A stretch of 64,000 bases of DNA, taken from positions 174,178,178-174,242,177 of the forward strand of contig NC_064622.1 of NCBI RefSeq assembly GCF_023898315.1. The letters run 5' to 3'. This document shows, piece after piece, positions 34,820 through 43,675 of the stretch (its first letter is position 1; the number at the start of each line of letters is the position of its first letter). The position numbers were made by a program, and so were the translations under genes. The stretch is from Schistocerca nitens. Taxonomy: Eukaryota > Arthropoda > Insecta > Orthoptera > Acrididae. The notes under the pieces are model-generated. The model searched no databases, was not told the origin of the DNA, and was given only the letters and a program-made list of their open reading frames with translations.

Positions 34820-36092
34820 TTTACACGCAATTTGGGTGCATAGATCCTGAGAAATCAGTACCCAGAACAACCACCTCTGGCCGTATAACGGCCTTGATAC
34901 GCCTCGGCATTGAGTCAAACAGAGCTTGGATGGCGTGTACAGGTACAGCTGCCCATGCAGCTTCAATACGATACCGCAATTCATCAAGAGTAGTGACTGG
35001 CGTATTGTGACGAGCCAGTTGCTCGGCCACCATTGACCAGATGTTTTCAGTTGGTGAGAGATCTGGAGAATGTGCTGGCCAGGGCAGCAGTCGAACATTT
35101 TCTGTAACCAGAAAGACCCGTACAGGACCTGCAACATGCGGTCGTGCATTATCCTGCTGGAATCTAGGGCTTCGCAGGGATCAAATGGCTTTGAGCACTA
35201 TGGGACTTATCTTCTGAGGTCATCAGTCCCCTGGAACTTAGAAGTACTTAAACCTAACTAACCTAAGGACATCACACACATCCATGGCCGAGGCAGGATT
35301 CGAACCTGCGACCGTAGCGGTCGCGCGATTCCAGACTGTAGCGCCAAGAACCGCTCGGCCATCCCGGCCGGCTCGCAGGGATCGAATGAAGGGTAAAGCC
35401 ACGGATCGTAACACATCTCAAATATCACGTCCACTGTTCAAAGTGCCGTCAATGCGAACAAGAGGTGACCGAGACGTGTAACCAATGGCACCACATACCA
35501 TCACGCCAGGTGATATGCCCGTATGGCGATGACGAATACACGCTTCCAATGTGCGTTCACCGCTATGTCGCCAAACACGGATGCAACCATCATGATGCTG
35601 TAAACAGAACCTGGATTCATCCGAACGTTTTTCCATTCTTGCACCCAGGTTCGTCGTTCAGTATACCATCGCAGGCGTACCTGTCTGTGATGCAGCGTCA
35701 ATGGTTACCGCAGCCACGGTCTCCGAGCTGATAGTTCATGCTGCTGCAAAACGTCGTCGAACTGTTCATGCACAGGGTTGTTGTCTTGCAAGCGTCCCCA
35801 TCTCTTGACTCAGGGATCGAGACGTGGCTGCACGATCCGTTACAGCCATGCGTATAAGATGCCTATCATCTCGACAGCTAGTGATACGAGGCCGTTGGGA
35901 TCCAGCACGGCGTCCCGTATTACCCTCCTGAACCCAAAGATTCCATATTCTGCTAACAGTCATTGGATCTCGACCAAGGCGAGCAGCAGTGTCGCGATAC
36001 GATAAACCGCAATCGCGATTGGTTACAATCCGACCTTTATAAAAGTCGGAAACGTGATGGTACGCATTTCTCCTCCTTACACGAGGCATCAC
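34820..36092 (-). pseudogene. Tc1-C transposase copy 2, interrupted
   Basis: The helix-turn-helix part at 36092-35766 (start MMPRVRRRNAYHHVSDFY) reads through DDRHLIRMAVTDRAATSR. After a frame change, DESRFCLQHHDGCIRVW (first Asp, kept here) is read at 35636. The SINE at 35183-35372 cuts it. The second Asp and Glu regions follow near 35150-35040 in shifted frames. The C-terminal DSMPRRIKAVIR is near 34880. It is inactive. Confidence 0.87.
35183..35372 (-). repeat. SINE-1 copy inside the Tc1-C transposase
   Basis: Full-length minus-strand SINE-1. Exact 11-bp duplication tcgcagggatc at 35172-35182 and 35373-35383. Confidence 0.95.
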
Positions 36093-36313
36093 AACAACGT
36101 TTCACCAGGCAACGCCGGTCAACAGCTGTTTGTGTATGAGAAATCGGTTGGAAACTTTCCTCATGTCAGCACGTTGTAGGTGTCGCCACCGGCGCCAACC
36201 TTGTGTGGATGCTCTAAAAAGCTAATGATTTGCATACCACAGCATCTTCTTCCTGTCGGTTAAAATTCGCGTCTGTGGCACGTCATGTAGCAATTTCAAT
36301 GGCCAGTGGTGTA

Positions 36314-36607
36314 TTTTTAGTAGACTTTTCTATCAGAAAGATCGGTTGTACACTTTCCCCCTACTTATCAGTATTACTTCTTCGGGAAAGATAGCCTTAT
36401 CCAATTAGAAAAATTCCATTACGTATACACGCGATCCACGGTCGTATTTTATATCGCAAGCAGGATAGGGCGATTAGTAAGGGGGAAGTTCCACACTGAT
36501 TAGCAAAACGTTCATGAATAGACTGACAGTTACTATCACGTAATAAGGTGTAGTTTTATACTATGTATCATAATGGAAATAACTATCAATACATCAATAC
36601 ATTATAA
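36314..36607. other. No gene recognised
   Basis: Nothing recognised between Tc1-C and Tc1-A. Confidence 0.4.
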
Positions 36608-36609
36608 TA

Positions 36610-38031
36610 CACTCCTGGAAATTGAAATAAGAACACCGTGAATTCATTGTCCCAGGAAGGGGAAACTTTATTGACACATTCCTGGGGTCAGATACATCAC
36701 ATGATCACACTGACAGAACCACAGGCACATAGACACAGGCAACACAGCATGCACAATGTCGGCACTAGTACAGTGTATATCCACCTTTCGCAGCAATGCA
36801 GGCTGCTATTCTCCCATGGAGACGATCGTAGAGATGCTGGATGTAGTCCTGTGGAACGGCTTGCCATGCCATTTCCACCTGGCGCCTCAGTTGGACCAGC
36901 GTTCGTGCTGGACGTGCAGACCGCGTGAGACGACGCTTCATCCAGTCCCAAACATGCTCAATGGGGGACAGATCCGGAGATCTTGCTGGCCAGGGTAGTT
37001 GACTTACACCTTCTAGAGCACGTTGGGTGGCACGGGATACATGCGGACGTGCATTGTCCTGTTGGAACAGCAAGTTCCCTTGCCGGTCTAGGAATGGTAG
37101 AACGATGGGTTCGATGACGGTTTGGATGTACCGTGCACTATTCAGTGTCCCCTCGACGATCACCAGTGGTGTACGGCCAGTGTAGGAGATCGCTCCCCAC
37201 ACCATGATGCCGGGTGTTGGCCCTGTGTGCCTCGGTCGTATGCAGTCCTGATTGTGGCGCTCACCTGCACGGCGCCAAACACGCATACGACCATCATTGG
37301 CACCAAGGCAGAAGCGACTCTCATCGCTGAAGACGACACGTCTCCATTCGTCCCTCCATTCACGCCTGTCGCGACACCACTGGAGGCGGGCTGCACGATG
37401 TTGGGGCGTGAGCGGAAGACGGCCTAACGGTGTGCGGGACCGTAGCCCAGCTTCATGGAGACGGTTGCGAATGGTCCTCGCCGATACCACAGGAGCAACA
37501 GTGTCCCTAATTTGCTGGGAAATGGCGGTGCGGTCCCCTACGGCACTGCGTAGGATCCTACGGTCTTGGCGTGCATCCGTGCATCGCTGCGGTCCGGTCC
37601 CAGGTCGACGGGCACGTGCACCTTCCGCCGACCACTGGCGACAACATCGATGTACTGTGGAGACCTCACGCCCCACGTGTTGAGCAATTCGGCGGTACGT
37701 CCACCCGGCCTCCCGCATGCCCACTATACGCCCTCGCTCAAAGTCCGTCAACTGCACATACGGTTCACGTCCACGCTGTCGCGGCATGCTACCAGTGTTA
37801 AAGACTGCGATGGAGCTCCGTATGCCACGGCAAACTGGCTGACACTGACGGCGGCGGTGCACAAATGCTGCGCAGCTAGCGCCATTCGACGGCCAACACC
37901 GCGGTTCCTGGTGTGTCCGCTGTGCCGTGCGTGTGATCATTGCTTGTACAGCTCTCTCGCAGTGTCCGGAGCAAGTATGGTGGGTCTGACACACCGATGT
38001 CAATGTGTTCTTTTTTCCATTTCCAGGAGTG
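36610..38031 (-). mobile_element. Tc1-A element, copy 2 (full length)
   Basis: Terminal repeats cactcctggaaattgaaata and its partner cactcctggaaatggaaaa are flanked by TA at 36608-36609 and 38032-38033. Length 1422 bp. About 99% identical to copy 1 by eye. It carries an intact transposase and looks recent. Confidence 0.97.
36765..37787 (-). CDS. Tc1-A transposase, intact, 340 aa
   Basis: A cut-and-paste DDE transposase. I chose the start MPRQRGREPYVQLTDF at 37787. The frame stays open 72 codons further upstream, but that part lies in the leader and has no conserved motif. First helix-turn-helix about residues 10-52, second about 75-118. Catalytic Asp155 in VVFSDESRFCL, Asp244 in FQQDNARPH and Glu277 in SPDLSPIEHVWD. 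I count 32 residues between Asp244 and Glu277, against 34 in the Tc1-C relic here. It ends AAKGGYTLY. The length is normal for Tc1 enzymes and no stop or frameshift is present, so it may be functional. Confidence 0.95.
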   Translation of the reverse strand: MPRQRGREPYVQLTDFERGRIVGMREAGWTYRRIAQHVGREVSTVHRCCRQWSAEGARARRPGTGPQRCTDARQDRRILRSAVGDRTAISQQIRDTVAPVVSARTIRNRLHEAGLRSRTPLGRLPLTPQHRAARLQWCRDRREWRDEWRRVVFSDESRFCLGANDGRMRVWRRAGERHNQDCIRPRHTGPTPGIMVWGAISYTGRTPLVIVEGTLNSARYIQTVIEPIVLPFLDRQGNLLFQQDNARPHVSRATQRALEGVSQLPWPARSPDLSPIEHVWDWMKRRLTRSARPARTLVQLRRQVEMAWQAVPQDYIQHLYDRLHGRIAACIAAKGGYTLY

Positions 38032-38033
38032 TA

Positions 38034-38768
38034 TATACAAGTACTTATTTAATTACTAATCAGAACCCACTATGTTTTACCTCAAAAAAGACAAAAAATA
38101 TTCCGATCATCAGAATATTATGAGATACACCGAGAAAATATCGAATGAAAAAGTAATGCCACAACCGAGATCGCAAATGGAGCACCCGTTTTTTAGTGTA
38201 ATGCCTTGATGGCTCAGCCACCAACCTCGCTCTGCTAGACACGCTCAGTGGCGGATATCAATGCTACAGCATGAAAACACATAAACGTTAATAACTCGAA
38301 AACTATTAACTTTCGATCCCATGTCGTATTATAAGGAATGTTCGTTTATACGCGATCTTTCGATGTATCGCATCAAAAATACGATATTCCGTCATCAACT
38401 TTGACTTCGATTTGTGCAAGAACTAGGGAGTGTCTACGAAAAACCTGAAACTCAATACAGAACGTAACTTGATAAAAATCGGTGACCCAAATATCAGATC
38501 TTGCCCTTGTAAGTAGTGGGAGATCGTTAGTAAGTAAATACGAAAGAAAACAAAAAAGCGAGAGTACCAAATACAGTTATTCTTTGTAGTGATTTACGCG
38601 TTTGGAATTATTGTCTATGCATTAATGAAGCTGTGGTAGGGGAACAAGGGGGAAACAAATGGTAGCACCAAAATTTCTCTTTTAATAGGGTGGCTTTATT
38701 GGAGTGAACAGTTACACTAATTCGCAATCTTTCAAATTCAGTTTTAGTTCTTTAAGGCAAGCAGCTGC
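38034..38768. other. No gene recognised
   Basis: AT-rich. No repeat or domain recognised. Confidence 0.45.
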
Positions 38769-38780
38769 GATTAATCAAAA

Positions 38781-38902
38781 AAAAATGGTTTAAATGACTC
38801 TGAGCACTATGGGACTTAACGTCTGTGGTCATCAGTCCACTAGAACTTAAAACTACTTAAACCTAACTAACCTAAGGACATCACACACATTCATGCCCGA
38901 GG
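38781..38902 (-). repeat. 5'-truncated SINE-1 copy
   Basis: Only the tail and body are present. It breaks off at tcatgcccgaggg, before the tRNA B box. Exact 12-bp duplication gattaatcaaaa at 38769-38780 and 38903-38914. Confidence 0.94.
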
Positions 38903-38914
38903 GATTAATCAAAA

Positions 38915-40597
38915 CGACAAACACTTTTAATACAGTAGCAAAGGGCAAGCTGGGAAGACAATGAAATTTAAATAACAACTCTCCACAAATATGGCTTCAC
39001 AGGTAAGATTAAATTTATGATTGCTAAATTAAAAAAAAAAATCTTTCAACAAATATCCCTTAATGCCTGTAGTAAAACAATAAGTGATAGCCGTAACAAG
39101 AAAGTGCAACCCAACCCAACATTTCCGTAGATCACAGACACAAGTTGCACAATTTAACCCCAAGGATTTGCCAAGATAAAATTTCCCCAAAACGTAAAAG
39201 ATAAATCATTACACTAAAATGCTGCATCAGTTATCAACATAAAAATTCACAAGGAGCCCAAGGCTAGATTTTAAGATTTCTGACACCGCAGCAGTAGGCA
39301 AGATAAAATTAGCTTAGTTAACAAAACACAATTACACCAAAACTCAAAAACAAGTCAAAATTTAACACACACGGCGACATCCGCCAGCTTACATTAGTTC
39401 GAAACATTATTCAATCTCATAGGTGCGCAGATGTCCTTACCAAGGGGAGTGTGCGAACTAACTTGCAGCAACTATAACATGGCATAGTGCAAATTACAGA
39501 TTCGGTAGTCTATGGAGAGAAGTCGGCAAGAAACGGTAAACAAGTCAGGAAACGATCACCGTCGACCACATACACTCTCGCGCACGGGCACAGAGGATCG
39601 TTTGCCTCGCACACCCGAATCCTTGTGCACTCTTCAAAATGCAAAACCAAGATCGGCCACTGCGGTCCCGCTGGAGGCACGGCCGCTGCGAACGGACGCA
39701 GAAAGCGCTCGCACCGCGCCGACCGTAGAGAGGAGGCAGAGGGCCAGTGGTGTGACTTCCGCCGGGAGCAGCAGGTGCGCCGCAGTCACTTGTCATCGCC
39801 CGCCAGATAGGGGGCAGCACCGTCGCCGCGAGATACGGACACCGGAAAATAACTTCCGGTGTCGGAAGCGGCGGCACGCGCCGGCAGCCCCCTGCCGGCA
39901 GGGTGAGCTACGGCGGAGGGCTGGTGGGGGCAGGCAGCTTCTGACCGAGTGGCCGATACGCTCGCGACGAGCCAATTAACAACCGCGCGTTCGTGTCCGT
40001 CAGGCGTTACGCAGATAAGGGTTTGTTCATCACCAACAGTGAAAGCACAGCTGAACCAGCCATCAGCGTGGTCTGGCTTTCGCACCATCTTTTGTTGTGT
40101 ACACTGTCTGCTCTCATTATTCGGATGACATACCAGATGTAAGCAGAGAAAGGTACTGAAAAAACAGTCCAAAATCTCCCGTGGACCTAGGAAAAACACT
40201 GATAGCCATTAAATATCAACACCGGGATTGATAGCCATTTATCAAAATTTCGTTTTCTGCAAGAATGCCGTATAGCAGGACACATCCATGATAAAATTTG
40301 AACGTGAGTTGGAGGTAGACATGGTGGGAAATTCTGTAGTGAGAAATACGACCTCTGGAGGCAGCAGTCGCTCTAATGTGGTTAGGTATCAGAGTACTGC
40401 ATCCACGTTGCATAGCCGCTTGAGCGACTTTCGTTCTGTCGTGTCCCGAGAGTGAGTGAGAATGACACGAATGATAATCAGGGGTCTTACCTCGTTCGAT
40501 CTTCTCGAAGAACAGAAGTAGGCGTGGGCAGCTTCTGCAACTCCGACAGCTAGAAGAAGCAAGCTATTGCTAAGGTGAAGGGTACGGAACTCGGTGA
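38915..40597. other. No gene recognised; A-rich then GC-rich segment
   Basis: 38915-39480 is A-rich on the plus strand. 39540-40000 is GC-rich with overlapping frames on both strands (up to 155 aa) but no motif. A splice-donor-like CGAG/GTAAGA is read on the minus strand at 40494-40485, downstream of the promoter at 41028. Confidence 0.45.
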
Positions 40598-40610
40598 GGA
40601 GTAGTTACTT

Positions 40611-40802
40611 CAAAATGGCTCTGAGCACTATGGGACTTAACTGCTGAGGTCATCAATCCCGTAGAACTTAGAACTACTTAAACCTAACTAAACCAAGGAC
40701 ATCACACACATCCATGCCCGAGGCAGGATTCGAACCTGCGACCGTAGCGTTCGCGCGGTTCCAGAATATAGCGCCTAGAACCGCTCGGCCACTCCAGCCG
40801 GC
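40611..40802 (-). repeat. SINE-1 copy
   Basis: Full-length minus-strand copy. Duplication ggagtagttactt (40598-40610) and ggaatagttactt (40803-40815), one mismatch. Confidence 0.95.
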
Positions 40803-41019
40803 GGAATAGTTACTTCTGCAATTCACAAGATTCCTATCTTTTGATAATTGAAAATTCCCCACTGGCACTGTCTTGCCCTAATTTCTATCTCTAGAAATTC
40901 ATAGTCTGGAATCTCCCTGGTTGTATAAGAGCCGAGGCATAGCGAATCTCCCTAAGTCCCCACGTCTGCCGTTGAACGACACACAGGCTGTGTCGGTATA
41001 CTCGGCGGGTCTCGACTTC

Positions 41020-41102
41020 ACTGCGACTGCTTGAATAGTCCTCCTGACCCCTTATTTATACCACCTTCGTGCGTCACGGAAAGCTTCTAGAATGTTCTGG
41101 AA
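41020..41102 (-). promoter_or_regulatory. Heat-shock-type promoter (HSE, TATA, initiator)
   Basis: On the minus strand, 41102-41085 reads ttccagaacattctagaa, a perfect four-unit heat-shock element (TTC..GAA..TTC..GAA). After 24 bases comes TATAAATA (41060-41053). Counting from the first T of TATA, an initiator-like GCAGTC has its A at 41028, 32 bases downstream. Spacing and order fit an arthropod heat-inducible RNA polymerase II promoter. It could drive an unrecognised gene or noncoding RNA leftward, or belong to the U3 region of an LTR element. Confidence 0.65.
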
Positions 41103-41109
41103 GGTCCTA

Positions 41110-42352
41110 TATCTCCGACTCAGAGGTTGCCCACACTTACTGGTACGTTTCCGTCATCACGAGACGCGTGGCAGCTATTTGGTTCCGTGTTATCGTCACA
41201 TAAGCTTATTTGACTCTTGGCGCCGCTGTGCCGGCGCTTGGATAAACGCCCGCACCGCTTCCGTCCTGGAACGTGCTGCTTCGTTGCTTTAAGAGCTCAA
41301 TTATTCTTACTACTGTTAATTTATACTTGTTGTTGAGCTAGATTCGCAACAGTTCCCCACTTCTCATTTTGTTCGCGGTGCGGAAACACGGGGCTCGCAG
41401 TTACTTCACTCGCCATCACACGGACGAGCATTCGTTGAGTGTGGGGCAACAAGCGAGTGGCCCTGAAACACGGCTAAGGACACATGGAGGCTATACAGCT
41501 TCGTCACAACGTAGCGGCACCAATGAGCTTGCCAAACGCTGGAATGGATTTAGAATCTCTCTTTAGCTGTCGAGTTTCCACGTGGTCTATGGGTAAAGTG
41601 TATGCAGAGTACCTGAGTTCACGAAGTATTGCCACACTGACTGAGTGTGTACTATGAAAATTAAAATGGTAATCGAATACTGAATGTTACTTAAGGCCAA
41701 TGATTTAACAGTGGTACTGTAAAATTACGTGGATGAACAGCTGATAAGATAATGCTCGCATTCAATATGCAGCCAAAATTGCACTGACATCAAGACGTAT
41801 TTTGGACAGAAGGAACCGAAAAGATTTACGTTGAGGAATGTGACAACCATCACTTATAATTAACGAAAGATGTTCAAACCACCTGCACAGAAGGTGCTCT
41901 TGAGGAAACTGAGCAAATGAGCTGATAGGACTCACTACAGTTATACGCAATGACAGGAAAGAGAAATAAAGCGCAAGGTGTGATGGTAAGGGAAGCGCAT
42001 TGTGCATAAGCGCACGCCAAGTTTGCAGCACATGCGCCAGTGAGAAAGACCACGAGACACATGCGTGGTTCTGGACTGCGCTCATTCGTCTGTATTATTA
42101 GGTGAGGCAGTATCGGTCAACTTCGACAACTTCCACCAAGCTGTGCGAAGTTTATTCGCGCTCTCTCTCCGACACCACTGCTGCAAGCTAATCACTTGGA
42201 TGAGCCACGTGGATGTTTGGGTCTACTAGACATTGTGTCGGAATGAGGTGCTATGTTAGCTACTGCTTCATTCTTCTACTCTAGAATTCAGGAATTTCAC
42301 TGCTTGGTGAGTGGTGGCGTACCTGGCTCTCGAGCGTAAGATATCTGAAGAA
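41110..42352. other. No gene recognised (upstream of the promoter)
   Basis: No domain or repeat recognised. A weaker heat-shock-like cluster (ctggaacgtgctgcttcg) lies at 41269-41286. Confidence 0.4.
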
Positions 42353-42583
42353 CTCCATGTTGTCTTGTGCACTACGACCAGATAACAGGTATACTTGAAA
42401 AAAGAGACAGCATTGGTCGTATATTTTTTACTATTGAGTCTATGTGATTGCCGTAAGCTTAGTGACAACAGTGCATCCCAATTTAAGTTATACATTATAG
42501 CACTGAAGATGGTCACTCAGTGACAGAAAATCGATTTTGCAATAGTAAAAAATATACGACCAATGCTGTCTCTTTTTTCAAGT
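42353..42583. repeat. Short foldback insertion with an exact 47-bp inverted repeat
   Basis: The arms 42390-42436 and 42540-42586 are exact inverted copies of 47 bases, separated by 103 bases. A 12-bp direct duplication, atatctgaagaa, flanks it at 42341-42352 and 42584-42595. The loop contains ctgaagatg, a gtcac-tca-gtgac hairpin and gaaa. This is probably a retro-inserted, partly inverted copy of an element tail. Confidence 0.75.
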
Positions 42584-42595
42584 ATATCTGAAGAA

Positions 42596-43199
42596 TTTTC
42601 CGCGCAATGTAGTTCGGGAGAGCCTTGACACATTAAAAGATTACGTCGTGAAGACCTCGTAGCGCAGGAATCTTCCTGGCAAAAGTGAAATAGCTCATCT
42701 CTTGAACGGTATTTCATTCCGGAAGAATTTTCATGGGTCCTTCATCTATTTTGACCAATACTATATTCTGTAAAAACTTTTTATTAAAAAACCCTTACAT
42801 ATTGTTAATCAGTCTCCCTACTGGTATGATGCAGATTGATACGATTACCTCTCCCGTGGACACCTCATATTAATGCAGGACTTACATTCGAAGTCCTCAA
42901 TTATAAAAATTCTACACGAAGTTACAAATAGTAAACGATTAGACTTTTTAGAACAACTGGAGATTTATGTTACGAGACACAGAGAACCTGACTAAATCCT
43001 CAATGAACAGAATGAATTTGCAACAGACGCATACTTCAACACTGACGACGATCTCTTCATCTGAGCGAATCGTTTTTACTACATACGTGCTTCAGCTGAG
43101 GATGGAGCCTTCCGGCGGTCGAGTATTGCACTGTGTAGTGCGGGCCGCAGCAGATGTGAACAGCCTCTAAGGCGGAGGAGCGTGCCAGCCACCTGCAGC
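42596..43199. other. No gene recognised
   Basis: AT-rich sequence before the LINE. It may contain eroded LINE tail sequence near 42810. Confidence 0.35.
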
Positions 43200-43299
43200 A
43201 AAGCACTACACTCGTCATCCTGCCCGTGTCGTCCCAGTCGTACCACTGGACAACGGCATAAACAGGCAACAGCCGGACATGCAGCGCCATCGGGTGTGA

Positions 43300-43675
43300 C
43301 CGGCTGCAGATAGTAGCACATGTCGGAACGAATGACGCCTGCCGCTTGGGTTCTGAGGCCATCCTTGGTTCCTTCCGGCGACTGGCTGATTTGGTGAAGA
43401 CAACCAGCATCGCACGCGGAGTGCAAGCTGAGCTTAATATCTGCAGCATAGTGCCCAGAGTCGATCGCGGTCCTCTGGTTTGGAGCCGTGTGGAGGGTCT
43501 AAACCAGAGGCTCAGACGACTCTGCGACTATAATGGTTGCAAATTCATCGACCTCCGTTATTGGGTGGAGAACTGTAGGGCCCCCCTAGACAGGTCAGGC
43601 GTGCACTACACACCGGAAGCAGCTACTAGGGTAGCAGAGTACGTGTGGCGTGCACACGGGGGTTTTTTAGGTTAG
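43300..43675 (+). pseudogene. LINE ORF1, C-terminal part (SGNH esterase-like)
   Basis: The open frame contains IVAHVGTNDACRLGSEAI (the GTND block of SGNH hydrolases) and ends with DRSGVHYTPEAATRVAEY (the D..H block). CR1-type LINEs are known to carry such an esterase-like domain in ORF1. The upstream part of ORF1 is not recognisable, so this is a fragment. Its stop at 43673-43675 lies 31 bases inside ORF2, in a different frame, as expected for coupled translation. Confidence 0.72.

Larger units (their letters stand above)
34733..36311 (-). mobile_element. Tc1-C element, copy 2, carrying a SINE
   Basis: Ends cactactggccattaaaatt (left, TA at 34731-34732) and gcaatttcaatggccagtggtg (complement right end, TA at 36312-36313). 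A SINE-1 lies at 35183-35372. The transposase reads on the minus strand. Confidence 0.92.

Noticed and set aside
37788..38003. 72 extra in-frame codons before the Tc1-A start
   Set aside because: This stretch is in the leader next to the terminal repeat, has no conserved motif, and the enzyme has normal length from MPRQRG.
39512..40199. Overlapping open frames of 137-155 codons on both strands
   Set aside because: They lie in a GC-rich patch where stops are rare, show no domain or signal, and have mirror frames of similar length.
40485..41350. Promoter at 41.0 kb as an Hsp70 gene start
   Set aside because: The downstream sequence gives no Hsp70-like protein; the first ATG opens only a tiny frame.
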